This document shows positions 42,080 to 53,345 of a stretch of 64,000 bases of DNA, in pieces. The position numbers were made by a program, and so were the translations under genes. The notes beneath the pieces were generated by a model, which saw only the letters and a program-made list of their open reading frames with translations, searched no databases and was not told the origin of the DNA. The stretch comes from Perkinsus olseni (taxonomy: Eukaryota > Perkinsozoa > Perkinsida). The stretch is taken from assembly GCA_013115125.1 (NCBI GenBank), contig JABANN010000015.1:62001-126000 (forward strand). Reading direction: 5' to 3'. How positions within the stretch are numbered: position 1 is the first letter of the stretch; each line of letters starts with the position of its first letter.

Positions 42080-44765
42080 CTAGCTAGTTTTCCAAATGAC
42101 TGCCCTGAGGACGATAGCCAACAGCCTGACATCTCGTCTTCGCTTCGCGAAATCATGACTGGGCCGCACAAGAGAAATGAGGAAAAATTGGGTTAGCAAA
42201 TGTACTTGGCAGCGGTCGGCGCAAGACGAGGGTGGCCAACGTACCGACTCAGATGACAAGGAGTGAGGCGAAAAAGCCTGGCAGACTTCCCACAGCGCAT
42301 GGGTGATTAACGAGCACCCAATTACGATGCTACTCCGGCGGCGACAATTATTCTTTCTATTGAACGAATCAGCTTCGATAAGGATTACCAGCACCAGCAC
42401 TTCCGGGTGAGGGTAGAACAAAGGATGACGATGAGCAAGAATTAACGGCGGCCTGACAGAGGGGACATTTTCCGGCAGAGGGAGTTCCGATCGCAGCCTT
42501 ACTGGTTGCCGAGCGGCGGATACTGGGGATTTCTCCGTCACAGTGAGTCCGCCATCCCCAACTACCCCTTTGAGGCAGGAAGGCTGCTGCTGCTGTGGCT
42601 GGAGGTGGTGGAATTGATTCCAAGGGGCTCGGCTTTCAAGTGACGACACGTACGCGGACAACGCTGGGGGCGATAACTCGGACAAGTGAGGGTCCATCTG
42701 AGTAGAAGAGGTGCATCGCCTGGCGGCCCGTCGAGCGTCGCCTTACCGAGGCCGCGCCGGACACCTCCCTCCCCGGGCGTAAAACACACACAAAGTCGTG
42801 GAGCTCGGCATGGAGGTTGCTCTTGTTAGGGTAGCACTCGCCACAGAGATCGTAATCGCAAACTTGGCACTTGAACCTCGGTCCGACTATAGGGTTCGAG
42901 CCGCAGCCATCACAGTCGACACCTAGTTCAATCTACCACTCCCACGACGAAAAAAGGAAAAGTGATCCTACCATGGTGAGTGACCTGCTGCTTGGGAGTT
43001 GGAGGCACGTCGAACTGGCCGAGGGCCACCGCGGTTTGGAAGCACGGGATCCACGAGGGGGCCACCATCAAGAGGACCTCGAAGGAGAAGACGTCTCCAA
43101 TACCCAAAGAGAACATCAAATATGTTAGCTTTGCTGCAGCCGTTAGACTATTATGAAGTCGGCGGATCGATCACACTACGCTCGGGGAGTGCGCATGGAC
43201 GCACTGAAGCCCAGTAGCTATCGTTATGAATCTACCACTGGGATTCCACGCACTGGTTCGAAATCACACAGTCGAGGACGCTTGAGAATTCCCTCAGATA
43301 TTCGTCCTGCATTAATCGAGTAAAGTGACCCACGAGAGCAACGAATCCGGGCGATCCACCATTCCTCACTACCTGCACTTGCGCATCGAAGGTGAGGGTG
43401 GAAAATGACTTGAGAAGACCAACGAACCACTGGCCGAACTCAGCGACCTCAGGCGTGTTAGGACCGGAGTTAACGATGGCTTGAAGGAGCGGCATGAATT
43501 CGTGAAGCACCGGTATGTGCGTGATCGCCAGCAACATACTCTGAAATGTATACCGCATTTCTACCAAATCTACGTTACTGATGGCGTCACCTGCAAAGTG
43601 GGCCTGAGACACGCGTAGTTATTGTATACGTTATAGGACAGCCTATCGGTGTGGCGACTGCATCGCTGTATCATCAGAGGTATGAATGACACAGTGACCT
43701 GGCATAGACCGCGGGTTCAATTCCATCACCAGACAACTTCTCTCCACTCACCGAGGTTATCATTCGCGGTGTCAGCAAGTTCATGTCGTTGAGACACAGA
43801 AACATCCTCAAGACCGGTTTAGGGGCGTAAATCTTGTCGCTAGTCTTCGACAGCTGAGGCTGGACTGCGCCAGAGCTTTGGGCGTGCGTCCTAGCATCAT
43901 CAACCGAAGCATTCTCAATACCACCCACGAGTGGTTGGGTGGTGGCCGAAGCAGAATTGAGAGGGCCCGAGTAGGCGTGGGGCTGGCCGGGCGAGGAGAC
44001 ATCAGAAGGATGCTGCTCGAAAGAACCCCGTGCGCTGGATATGAAAGCGGCAGCAGCTGCGTCCTTGTCCTGCTTGCTAGTCTCAATCCCGGTACCAGAG
44101 TACTGCGGACTATGCAGGTTGAGGGAGTTTGTCGATGGTGATTTGCTTGGAGGGAAGGTAGAGTGGAAGTGCATGGCGGCATGCTCTTCTAGGGGCGAAT
44201 GCATACCCATGGGTAGCGCTTCGAGCTGTCTCATATTAACCTGGCAAGAGCAGTCACTTTTGGCGGCTGAGCCCTGTCTGCCCGTCCACCGACATAACAA
44301 GTGTTAACAGCGCTCTCCAGACTCTTAACGATCAGAGGCATTTGCACCGCTCCAGGATGGGCTGGTCGAGGATGTTATCATACCGATGGTTTAGCCAGTG
44401 TAATCCCCCGTGCACTACCACATCCAGACGGATAAGTCCATTGCTCCTCTGAGAAATATCAATGGCATCTTCGAAGGTCTCAGGCGTCAACACGCACATA
44501 TCGCCTTCATCGTCCTTATACCTGCAATACAACTTTCTGACACCTCTAGCTATCGAAGTGACGACGAGTGAATTGCTGCTTCGACAGAGATCACTCCAAA
44601 GTGTAGAAGGTTCTCGACTGACCTTATCATTTGGCCCTTCTCAGGAGGTACCATCTTTTCCACAACTTCTTTAACTTTCTCGTATGACACCTCCTGTGTC
44701 GGCACCTTCAGTCGCCAGATGCTCCCTTCGTATCCGACCTTCACCACGAGATTTTCTGCGCTCAT
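42080..44765 (-). CDS. PB1 protein with one helical-ZZ module
   Basis: Paralogue of the neighbouring gene. It starts MSAENLVVKVGYEGSIWRLK; the PB1 acidic loop YKDDEGDMCVLTPETFEDAI is joined by a splice (ATG ATA AG to GTATAAG). A long Ser/Pro/Gln linker follows, then APKPVLRMFLCLNDMNLLTP, FIPLMIQRCSRHTDRL, LHEFMPLLQAIVNSGPNTPE, GQWFVGLLKSFSTLTFDAQV, VLLMVAPSWIPCFQTAVALG and one ZZ finger CDGCGSNPIVGPRFKCQVCD with DLCGEC. Intron positions inside the module match those of the larger gene. After the finger a further exon reads DPHLSELSPPALSAYVSSLE and a Gln/Pro-rich tail; the true stop is uncertain. Its PB1 has both basic and acidic faces, so head-to-tail assembly with itself or its neighbour is plausible. 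Confidence 0.72.
43699..43751 (-). other. Confirmed intron made of a tRNA T-arm-like sequence
   Basis: This 53-nt intron of the single-module PB1-ZZ gene starts GTGAGTGG, ends ATGCCAG, and joins LTPRMITS to VTVSFIPL in phase 0. It contains GGAATTGAACCCGCGGTC, the reverse complement of a tRNA T-arm (GCGGGTTCAATTCC). The equivalent introns in the other gene's modules are at the same position but lack this sequence. Confidence 0.75.
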
Positions 44766-44836
44766 TGTGGTGAGGCAAACAACTACAAGCACGAAACTGC
44801 GGTTGGAAGGGGTATCTTAAAGTCAACTACAGTCCA

Positions 44837-45880
44837 TCAGACGAAAGGACTTTCTGACGCTCTGACAACCGAGTTCTGCTTCATCTTCTTAATCTTTGGA
44901 CGCGGCTCGGGCGTGTAGACCCTATAGCCAGCAATTTGAGCATCGAGTAGCCATCCTTCGTTATTGAAGCTGTAGTCGACCCGTACCACCAATAAGTTTC
45001 TCTAGTTCTTGCACCAGAGCTCTATCCTTCAGCAGAATGTCCCCGCATGGGGAAGGGCATTGGATGCTCGCACGGCTGCCAGAAATTCACGCCTACGACG
45101 CCTCGCTACGACAACCGAGTTCAAATTTGCAGTGAAAGACGGCGGAACGGTATGCTGCAGCGAAAATTCACAAGTGCAAGCCCTGCGCTCCGCGAAGAGG
45201 GTTTCAGTCACTCAGCTCACTGATAGGCAGGGAATGCTTCACTTCCTGCGGAACGTAGTGGACCGCGAAGAGAGCCCAGGACTTACGCTCTGCGATGGCA
45301 TGACGCAGAAAAATGGCGCTTGCGGGGATCGAACCTGGGATCTTGCATACTGATTTGGTAAACCTTGAAGTAGTTGCAGCAAGTCGACCGATCGTCTGTT
45401 GGGTTATGCGGAGGAGCATTGAGACTCTGAGCAGGCCTCTAGGGGCTCCCTCTGACCAATACCGATTCAATCGGTATCGTACCCAGTGGTCGCAATCGGT
45501 CCGATCGGTGCGACTCATCGTGGAAGGTTCGCACCCTTCACCACTGGTACTCCAGTGTTTCTGTGCCTTGAACGCCTGCAGGCCGTCAGTTGAGTCGTTG
45601 GTAATAATAATGACGGCCCAAGCAGAAGAAGGCATATCACTACGAAAATACGTCATTCAGCCGTTGGCTCGATTGCCACTACGGATCAGAGGAATCTTGG
45701 GTCATCAGGATGCCATCGCCACAGGTAGTAGCGACGCTGCTCAGGCCCAATGTGGCCCGGAATCTTCATAGTGCGTGGTACAATAGCCCGGTAGCGTCCA
45801 GCTTTAGCGTTATCCGGCTGTTGAAGGTACTGATCGTAGGGCAGACCGACCCCGGACGCTGGTTGCGGCGAAGAGACCAA
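44837..45880 (-). CDS. Unassigned small protein, minus strand
   Basis: Not recognised. A 5' piece reads LPYDQYLQQPDNAKAGRYRA, TMKIPGHIGPEQRRYYLWRW and HPDDPRFL. Possible middle exons read SWALFAVHYVPQEVKHSLPI and LLKDRALVQELEKLIG. A last exon reads NLLVVRVDYSFNNEGWLLDA, YRVYTPEPRPKIKKMKQNSV and ends RASESPFV and stop. Aromatic, basic and compact, these resemble accessory subunits of mitochondrial complexes, but no family fits clearly and it may be two genes. A tRNA T-arm-like sequence sits in the middle. Confidence 0.38.
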
Positions 45881-45930
45881 ATTCGTCGCCTAACAGCGTT
45901 GTGCTCTCTACAACTCGCCAGCCCTTGCCT

Positions 45931-46689
45931 ATGGTCAACGTGGATGATTGGACCCTTGTCGTATGGGTCGGGTTTTGTATTCTTGTAGTGGGCCTGGCAG
46001 GCCTCACAATACAGGTAGGAATGGGTGACAGTGTTGTCAGCCCGGTCTATTTAAAAGCTCGTGGTCTAGCGGTGTGACGGTGCCAGTATCTCAAGAGGGA
46101 TCCGAGTTCAACCCCATGGTCATCCGTTTAGGTGCTCAATCAGTGCCCGCACTTGATAGCAATCCTTGTTGGAACCTTGCTGGTGGGCCTCGGGTTCTAC
46201 TGCAAGGTAACGCCTGCCCTTGAACCCTCTGGTCGTCATCGTTTCCCGACAGGTCCGTCAGCACGGCCTGCTGGAGTACTTGCCGCCACGCATCCAGCGC
46301 CTACTGCTGCATACGAGTGTCTTTGATATTTTCTTCGACCAAAATACTATCGCAAGGCTCTCTAGGTGCGCATCTTTACCTGGTAGTGGTTGCGTCAAAG
46401 GAGACTCCTCAGGTTGTGGTCTCGGCTTTTCCTCCTGGCCGGCTTCAAAGGGCTCTCGGAGAAGACCACTCGGCAGATCCTGGAGCAGATGGATGATGTG
46501 AGTGTGAGGTCGTTAGGGTCCCCTTCATAATCTCCCTTTCAGGGGTTCGTCGAGCAAATGCTGCAGCCCGGCTTAGCCCACCATCTCCCACTAGCGGTTC
46601 AGAGACATCTCCTGCCTAACCCAGTGGAAAACATTCGGGACCGGGTAGTAGCAGGTGCGGGTTGGCATGTGGCCAATCACGATAGATAG
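45931..46689 (+). CDS. Small membrane protein with two N-terminal spans
   Basis: Exon 1 reads MVNVDDWTLVVWVGFCILVV with a first span ending GLAGLTIQ. Exon 2 reads VLNQCPHLIAILVGTLLVGL with a second span. Then VRQHGLLEYLPPRIQRLLLH, TSVFDIFFDQNTIARLS, RLLRLWSRLFLLAGFKGLSE, TTRQILEQMDD and GFVEQMLQPGLAHHLPLAVQ follow, ending VANHDR and stop. Four introns (117, about 55, 35 and about 45 nt) join in frame. The result is about 170 residues: a double span, then an amphipathic helical domain. I do not recognise the family. Intron 1 carries a tRNA-like sequence. Confidence 0.6.
46015..46131 (+). other. Intron carrying a sense-strand tRNA-like sequence
   Basis: Intron 1 of the small membrane protein (GTAGGA..TTTAG; exons LTIQ and VLNQ join in phase 0). 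Inside, from about 46055, is CTCGTGGTCTAGCGGTGTGA, an A-box-like D-arm, then GGGATCCGAGTTCAACCCC, a T-arm-like B-box, about 40 nt apart as in a tRNA. Acceptor pairing is poor. Confidence 0.55.
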
Positions 46690-46909
46690 CTCTCCAGGTG
46701 CCGGTGCCTCATTGGTTGTCGACCAACCATCAGCGAAATGGTGAAGCTTCCGCAAGAGGAGGGCAGGTGGTTCCGAGGGCAGGGACAAGCCGAGAGCTCC
46801 CGACAGCTTTTACTGGTCTCCCCAGCGTTCGTATCGATCGGCGCACCGCTGCGGCTATTATACAGTAAGTTGCCGTCTTGCTGGGTGTTGAATAGAAGCA
46901 TCTCCTGCA

Positions 46910-47620
46910 GGTACAAGAAGGCCCATCCAGTGATAAGACCGGACATGCCGCCGCCTATCAGCCATGCTATGTGGATGGTCGCTGCTCCTTCAACTTCCAT
47001 CGTGGCGGGTAACCATGCTGATGTCAGCCGAGACGTGGCAGTCTACTCTGGCAGGTATAAGCACGCTCGGGTTGTCCGTATTTGCATGCAGGAAGGGGCG
47101 GTATCGAACGGCCGGTAGTACTGGGTTGGGGGGATGGGGAGCGGACGGAAGCCACGTGGTTAACGCGCCTACGTCAAGCAACCTATTTTTTTGGATAGGG
47201 ATATCTCCGATTGACACCAGGATTCCCCCGCAGTCCATAGGACTTAGCTTGCTTATCGAGATTTTTCTTTCATTATTGCTCTACCCAACCGCATTATTCG
47301 GAGGTCCCCCGTGCGTAGGAAAGAATATCAACGGATGATTAGTTATTCTTAACTGTTAGTTCCGAAGTAGAGAGCTCCGAGAAATCCGAAGTCTGTCTGG
47401 GCTTAGAACACAGCTCCTGTAGTGTTGGGCGTCAGGTAGCATACTCACAGCTGGAGTCTGTCTCACTACAGCGATCTACAACCACGGTGTGCAAATCAAG
47501 CGTAGCACGTTGCGTTACGCGATGGAGAACAAGCGGGAAGATTGGGCCTCGGTCTACAGGGGCAACATCATGACGGCGCACTACGTGGCCATTAGGCTTG
47601 TCGCCAAGTACCGCTGGTAG
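46910..47620 (+). CDS. Unassigned small protein, plus strand
   Basis: Not recognised. An exon reads TWQSTLAGISTLGLSVFACR with KGRYRTAGSTGLGGWG behind it, and a last exon reads AIYNHGVQIKRSTLRYAMEN, EDWASVYRGNIMTAHYVAIR and ends LVAKYRW and stop. A short hydrophobic-glycine span with a basic C-terminal domain suggests a small mitochondrial or ER membrane protein. The opposite strand has a competing open frame with hydrophobic segments over 46677-47000, so strand choice is not certain. From 47620 to 48509 I see no supportable gene. Confidence 0.35.
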
Positions 47621-48509
47621 ACCCATCCGACTTCGCTGTGTATTTTTGTGGCGAGTCACGCGGTTGGATGGATTTGTGCCACTGGATTGAAGTTGCTTGT
47701 CACGCGGTTCCCCATTTACATTTTTTTGCACAGTAAAGGCGGCGGGAGCGCTCTGTCGGCGGATCTCATCGCCTTGGTAATTTCGGGAAAAGTTGGTATG
47801 ATGAGCCCTCGTGTACAAGGTGATCTGCTGGCAACGAGCTGCTAACTTGACGTTTACCTTTGTCTATACTGATCTGTTAATATGTAACATCGTCATTGCT
47901 CCGTACCATCTAGTAGAGAGAAGCTAGGGAGATCCGTTGCTTGTCGTGTTCCAGTGCGGAGATATCGCAACCACCACTGGGCGTGGTCACGCAGTAGCGG
48001 GGCTCAGCTTCCAGGACTTCGTAGTGTGGGAAGGCATGCCCTTTGTGATGGGTTGCTAGTAGACTAAGGCTTCACCTCGGGACGGACAAAGTATGGCGAT
48101 GAAGACCAGCCGATGTACTCCAGGCGAGCGTATCAGATGTCAGCAGTCTTCTGACGATCTAGCACGGGCTGCTTGTCGGGGGCAAGGCGCGCGTTTCTCT
48201 ACACTCAAGATCGATGCAATTTGGTCGTACGGTCGAGGACCCAAATTTTGAAATTGGTTGACGGGACACTCCGAGTTTCTACGGATACCTCATAACCATC
48301 CAGTGACTCTACGAGCGCTACTACGTGAGCCCACAATTTCCGATTATGGCCAATGCCCCATCTTCTCCTCGAGAGATTCCCGCCGGCTTTTCACGACGTG
48401 CTTCACTGGAATAGTTTTGGAGCAACTTGTCTGTCATCCTGATGTTACATGAACTCATTCGAAATCGAGGCGCGGTGCCCTTCATAGTTGATACCAGTCC
48501 TCACTGTGA

Positions 48510-51130
48510 ATGTCTTCCGCAAGCGGCGTTAAGGTCCAAGCTCATCTTTACGATCTCTCCCAAGGTATGGCCCGACAGATGAGCCCTATGATACTGGGAA
48601 AGCAGATTGAAGTGAGAGGTTCACCATTGCGGGCTCCCCTCGTACGCGTGGAAGGCTCCAATCAACTGTGCTATGACACTGAATGGTGGTACGCGGAAGG
48701 GAATGAGCTCGAATGATGATGACGAAACAACATGAATAGTATCCTAGGTCGACCCTGGCTCTTAACAGGTTCCATATGCGTATGTCTGTTTCAGGGTATC
48801 TGGCACACGGGAGTGGTGGTGTTTGGATTGGAGTACTACTACGGAGGAGGTAGTGTCTCCACCGTCACCCTCCATCAACTATCATCAGCCAGCTTCCCTC
48901 AGGTATTTGTGTATCCCCTCCTCCCGCCGTGCCTGGCATGCCCTACCAGACCATAGACCTCGGTGAGTCGACCGGTGTTACAATTCACGATCGTCGGCAC
49001 GATGTGCCTGACGCTCGGGTACGAGGAGTCCTTCCCCCGACTTCATTTCCCAGGTTTTACCCACAAGACGAGAGATCAGCTAAACGCTTATCTACAGTCG
49101 ATATGGAACAGGTGGATCGTTGAGGCTAAAGGCGTGCCTGCTATTGTAGCTATTCTCTAGATACACCACAGAAACCTACAGTCTGCTCAACAACAACTGT
49201 AACAATTTCGCTGATGATATCGCCAAGTAAGGTACCTCCAGCCCTGTGTTCAAACCCCAACTACCGTTGCACTCTGTCCACTATGGATCGGCGATGCTGT
49301 TTGTGTGTCAAGCAGCTCGTCTGGAGTTCATGATATGCTCATGGCCGTGTGTTCAGGTTTTTACTGAACGGCCAGGGGCTGCCGTCATGTACGTCGGAGG
49401 AGGTCCACTGCCGTATCTAGTATGATAGCTATTGTTGTTAGATATCGTCGATCTTCCCAATGAGGCCCTGTCCTCCCCTATGGGTGCCATGCTTCGACCT
49501 ATGATAGAGAACATGGAAGCTCAGATGAGGCAGTCGGTAGGCTTCACACTGCTCGGACGCGCTCCTCATGACTGCCTCCTCAGATTAACCCCACCAATAT
49601 CGGCGGTTTAAACCCCTTGCAAAATCATACATCAAATTTGCCAAGTAATTAGTACTCGGTGAAGAAGCCCATGCGAAACTACTCTCCTGCTCACCCCAGA
49701 TGCACCAGCCGCACCACAGCTCGCACAGTCCACGGGCAACGGCAGCGCCAGTAGTGCTGAACCCGCCCCGAGTGTGCCCGCGGAAGCAGAATGGGAAGGT
49801 GGGACTTCGACATCATCTCCTATTTGATAACGAGTTTTCCTTTCAGCACCAGCTAAGCTCGATTTTACCCCTCACCGTTTGCCCAAGGACACTCGCATGC
49901 TCAACTTGGCCGTCGCCAAGCTAAGCAAGCTCGGAATTAGTAACGTGGACTCGATCACCCATGCCGTGACGGAAGGCGCGATCAGTGATGAGTCCACAGC
50001 CACTATGAATGTCATTCTCGATACTACAGTGAGTCTGCTACGGGCGCACGGCCTCCTCGAGATGCCCCCTTCAGGCCCAGTACGAACCAAGATCCTTCTC
50101 GAACTACGTGTTAGCCGTAGGGGCGCTCGTGAGGAACTGGCTTACAGTAAGGCTTCTGTAATGGAGACGCGCCCTGATGACAATTGGACTGCCTAGATAC
50201 CTGGAGCCGAGAAGGCCTCCAATCTGGCAGCCTGGCTGAAGAAGAGTGCTGATGCGTTCGAGGACATGAACAATGCTGTCCGTACGTTCCCTCAACGGCT
50301 TCTCGCTCTCTGTTTCTCGGAGCAGTTTCACTCGTCGTACAGGTGCCATGCTTCTCACGGCCGTTATGAACATTAGTAATGCCACTAACCGACTGGACGC
50401 CGATCTAGCATCGATCGCGCAGCACGCAGGTGAGGGCACTGCTTCGCGCTCGCCACTGACGAGGTTGGTATCTTACAGTTTCATGGGCGACCAATGGCCA
50501 TAGCGTCCCCTTCTCTGCACGAAAGCTTTGCTACGAATTTGCTGCCAACACTCTATACTCCTTGAAGGCGGACACTCCTATGGAGGGCTCGGAGGTCCTT
50601 TCTGATCTGGTAAGAGGTTGAGCCCTATGCAGTCGAGTGGTCTTGGTGTGTAACGCGAGTTGATCGGGGCCCTCTGAGAATCTTAGTCTTGCCCTACTCG
50701 CGTACCTGAGCGCTACATGCATGACTCGTTGAAGTGGTCCACACCAATCCCTCTTCAAACGAGATACATCGTTGCTAGTCTGAGGGCGTTGAACGTAGCT
50801 AAGGCACTCGAAGCTCCCTCGATCGGAGAAATGCTGAATTTTTCGCACGTTTTATCCGGCGTCTTCGCGTCGAATTGTACGCCTCGACTGAAGCTTGTCC
50901 CCTCTCAGACCCTCAGTTTATACGGTGAGATTCTCAGCGACTCCGACAACAGCTGTACATCAGCGCGCTTGGAGGCTGCCCGGATTGGTCTGGAGCGGTT
51001 GCCACATTTAAGAGAGTTCCTCAAGGACCTGTCGATTGACTTCCTAGATCTCGATGATGATGCTGTTGGGAAGCTCGACAAGACTTCTCAGGAGCATGTC
51101 AAGGTCATACGCTTCTACTTGCGTGTCTGA
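48510..51130 (+). CDS. DeSI/PPPDE isopeptidase with PUL-type C-terminal domain
   Basis: Cysteine isopeptidase of the PPPDE (DeSI) family, which removes SUMO or ubiquitin. The start reads MSSASGVKVQAHLYDLSQGM, then MARQMSPMILGKQIE joins GIWHTGVVVFGLEYYYGGG: this His is the catalytic base. A later exon reads YSLLNNNCNNFADDIAKFL: this Cys is the nucleophile. So the catalytic pair is intact. LPNEALSSPMGAMLRPMIEN closes the domain. A linker (SSAEPAPSVPAEAEW) leads to a long helical repeat: DTRMLNLAVAKLSKLGISNV, NWLTIPGAEKASNLAAWLKK, AMLLTAVMNISNATNRLDAD, YEFAANTLYSLKADTPMEGS, ending HVKVIRFYLRV. This matches a PUL domain, which binds Cdc48/p97 in other proteins. At least ten short introns interrupt the gene. 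There is no thioredoxin domain between the two parts. Confidence 0.88.
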
Positions 51131-51137
51131 ACTGTTG

Positions 51138-51665
51138 GTTTATACACCTCAAATACCGATGCCTTTTGTAACGCTGCCATTAGCACCCAATCATCATGTT
51201 GTGTTCAAGTTCGAAGGTGATTATTTCCCGTACGCTGTAGGAACCACTGAAAAGCGAAACTAATGGATAGATTTTTATCGAACTTCTGATCTATGGGATA
51301 TATCTCTTCTGTCTATGTATCTACCTTTCAACCGGCTATTATCAGTAGTCGTATTTTCGACCGTGTTGCGAAATATTTTCTGTTTTTGTGATATTCCAAC
51401 TCCGCAAATCGGAGTACGAAGTTCTCATCTTTGGCAGGTGTTACACATCTTATTAACAAATTCTTTTATATAATTCCCCACCATGAGAGAAAATAATTAA
51501 TCAACTCTCTCCGCCGAAGCCGCCTTCCATTCCCGAAATACAACGCAACAAAAATTAGCTATCCTCAGAACCAGCGGGCACAAGGAACCAGCGCCATCCG
51601 GGTGGTGGCCACCGCCAACTCAGGAAGGCGGCAGCAACACCTAGACTACGTCGGCAACGACAATG
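51138..51665. other. Convergent intergenic region, AT-rich
   Basis: About 530 nt separate the 3' ends of the isopeptidase gene and the ubiquitin-L40 gene, which converge. The sequence is more AT-rich than its surroundings (for example TTTTTATCG, ATATTTTCTG and ATAATTAATC runs) and holds no supported exon; it should carry both 3' UTRs. Confidence 0.45.
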
Positions 51666-51671
51666 AGGGTC

Positions 51672-52218
51672 TTATCGCAGCTTCTTCTTGGGGCGCAATT
51701 GATTGGAGTGACCACACTTCTTCTTACGGCAGTTCACTGCGCGAGGGGGAAGACGAGCGTAGCACTTGCGGCAGATCATCTTGTCGCAGTTGTACTTCCT
51801 GGCCAAAACGGCGAGGGAGGGCTCGATAACACCACCACGGAGACGGAGAACGAGATGGAGAGTGGACTCTGAGAAAGAACAGAAGATGGAATAAGTACGT
51901 CGAGTAACCAAGAAATGCTCACCCTTCTGGATGTTGTAATCAGAGAGGGTACGGCCATCCTCGAGCTGCTTGCCAGCGAAGATCAAACGCTGCTGATCCG
52001 GGGGGATTCCTAAAAAACGTGATAATAAAAACTTGTATAAAATTAAGCTCGTATCAACGTGGGCGGACAGTAGAACGATGGAAAAGAAGAGTAACGGAGA
52101 GAATGTTAGTAGTACCCTCCTTGTCCTGGATCTTAGCTTTGACAGCCTCGATGGTGTCGGCGGCTTCGACATCAAGAGTGATGGTCTTGCCGGTTAGGGT
52201 CTTAACGAATATTTGCAT
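51672..52218 (-). CDS. UBA52: Ubiquitin-60S ribosomal protein L40 fusion
   Basis: Encodes one ubiquitin followed by ribosomal protein L40; processing after the Gly-Gly releases both. Exon 1 reads [20 protein letters not shown] to IQDKEG. A 111-nt intron joins to [30 protein letters not shown] 52-nt intron joins to [13 protein letters not shown], then L40: [39 protein letters not shown] and the basic end [13 protein letters not shown]. The L40 zinc-binding cysteines are all present. Both introns join in phase. Ubiquitin differs slightly from the animal sequence ([13 protein letters not shown]), as expected for protists. Confidence 0.97.
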
Positions 52219-52224
52219 GGTTCC

Positions 52225-53180
52225 TGATAAACAATGCGGTGAATGAGATACCAAGATCGAAGTGGGCTTCGATAGCACCAGGGAACCTTCTACAGAAGCC
52301 CCCAAATTTAACGCAATTTACAGAGCTATGATAACGACACCCGTCGCACTTCGTGATAAGAGCAAGAAAGACGCCCCTCAAGCAACCCCACACCCTTATT
52401 ACCAAGTCCCCTCAGACGTTGGTCTCAGTACCTGCTTCTGACGAGGGCCGATCGATCGGTTGATCGATTTTGCTCAGCGCAGATTTCCAGGAAGGCCCAT
52501 TTTGGATTTTCTTGCAATTTTCGTGCAACATCTTCCACACGTCAGGAAGCACGAGCCGATTTGGAGCGGTTGAGCAGGAGATTATATCCTCAGTAGCGTC
52601 GGTGCTACTGGTTACTTCGAAAGCTACCTACTCGGTGACAATAGTTTATCTATATAACGGTAAAGCGGGCCCTTGGCCGCTGGACTCTCTCTCGTTTTAA
52701 CCGGCCGGATGAATTAGCCGTGCATTAGGGGATCGCGGCGAGTGACACGCCTCTGGAGCAGAATGAGATGATGGGTGCAACATTGGCATCATCGGACATT
52801 AAATTGCACCGTGAATACACGGCGTGATCGCGGATAGTTTACAGAATACCAGCGTGGTCACAGAAACGGGCCGTTTCAAACGGCGGGCTGCGAGAGGACA
52901 CCGGCCTTCAGAGGGGTGACGGACATATCTCCGAATATCTTAGGTTGGAACGGACATTGGCGCTGCGGGTATGCAATGCACAGAGCTCACTGAGAGGTCG
53001 TCTTTAGAATTTTTCATTTTTTGTCTGACAAATGAGAAAGCATTGCGAGTATTCAGTGGACGGGCCAAAGCTATGCGGATTATGTCAGGTCCTGATCAAT
53101 ATCCGCGTCCAAAGGTGCTCGCTCCCGCAGATGCCAAAATACAGTGGTACACTGAGGATGTACCCATAATTTATGGGCCG
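52225..53180. other. No supported gene
   Basis: Upstream of the ubiquitin-L40 start and before the first tRNA there are about 950 nt with only short open frames. The direct run CGATCGATCGGTTGATCGAT near 52450 is the only notable motif. The promoter of the ubiquitin gene must lie here. Confidence 0.4.
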
Positions 53181-53182
53181 TA

Positions 53183-53254
53183 AGGTTCTACCGGGATTTG
53201 AACCCAGATCGCTAGATTCAGAGTCTAGAGTGCTAACCGTTACACCATAGAACC
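53183..53254 (-). tRNA. tRNA-Gln(CUG)
   Basis: A full 72-nt cloverleaf on the minus strand: acceptor GGTTCTA pairs with TAGAACC, D-arm GTGTAACGGTTAGCAC, anticodon stem CTAGA/TCTAG around the loop CTCTGAA (anticodon CTG, reading CAG), and T-arm CTGGGTTCAAATCCCGG. A- and B-boxes are intact and there is no intron. CCA is not encoded, as usual in eukaryotes. Confidence 0.96.
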
Positions 53255-53345
53255 TGTTGAAAAGGTTGTATGTTATGCAGGGCACCCCTTGACGTCATAC
53301 TTCTCAGCATCACCGCACGTTGGCTTGTCAATTTGGTCCGGGTGA

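Noticed and set aside
42080-42300. End of the long open frame after the ZZ finger
   Set aside because: The last 60-70 codons are hydrophobic and basic without similarity to the other paralogue's tail; probably runs past the true stop or an intron, so not used as evidence.
45328-45360. Functional tRNA at the T-arm-like GGGATCGAACCTGGGATC
   Set aside because: No acceptor stem or anticodon arm can be drawn; treated as one of the tRNA-like intron/intergenic elements.
46677-47000. 107-codon minus frame with hydrophobic segments
   Set aside because: Overlaps the better supported ends of two plus-strand genes; no start or motif, though it is not fully excluded.
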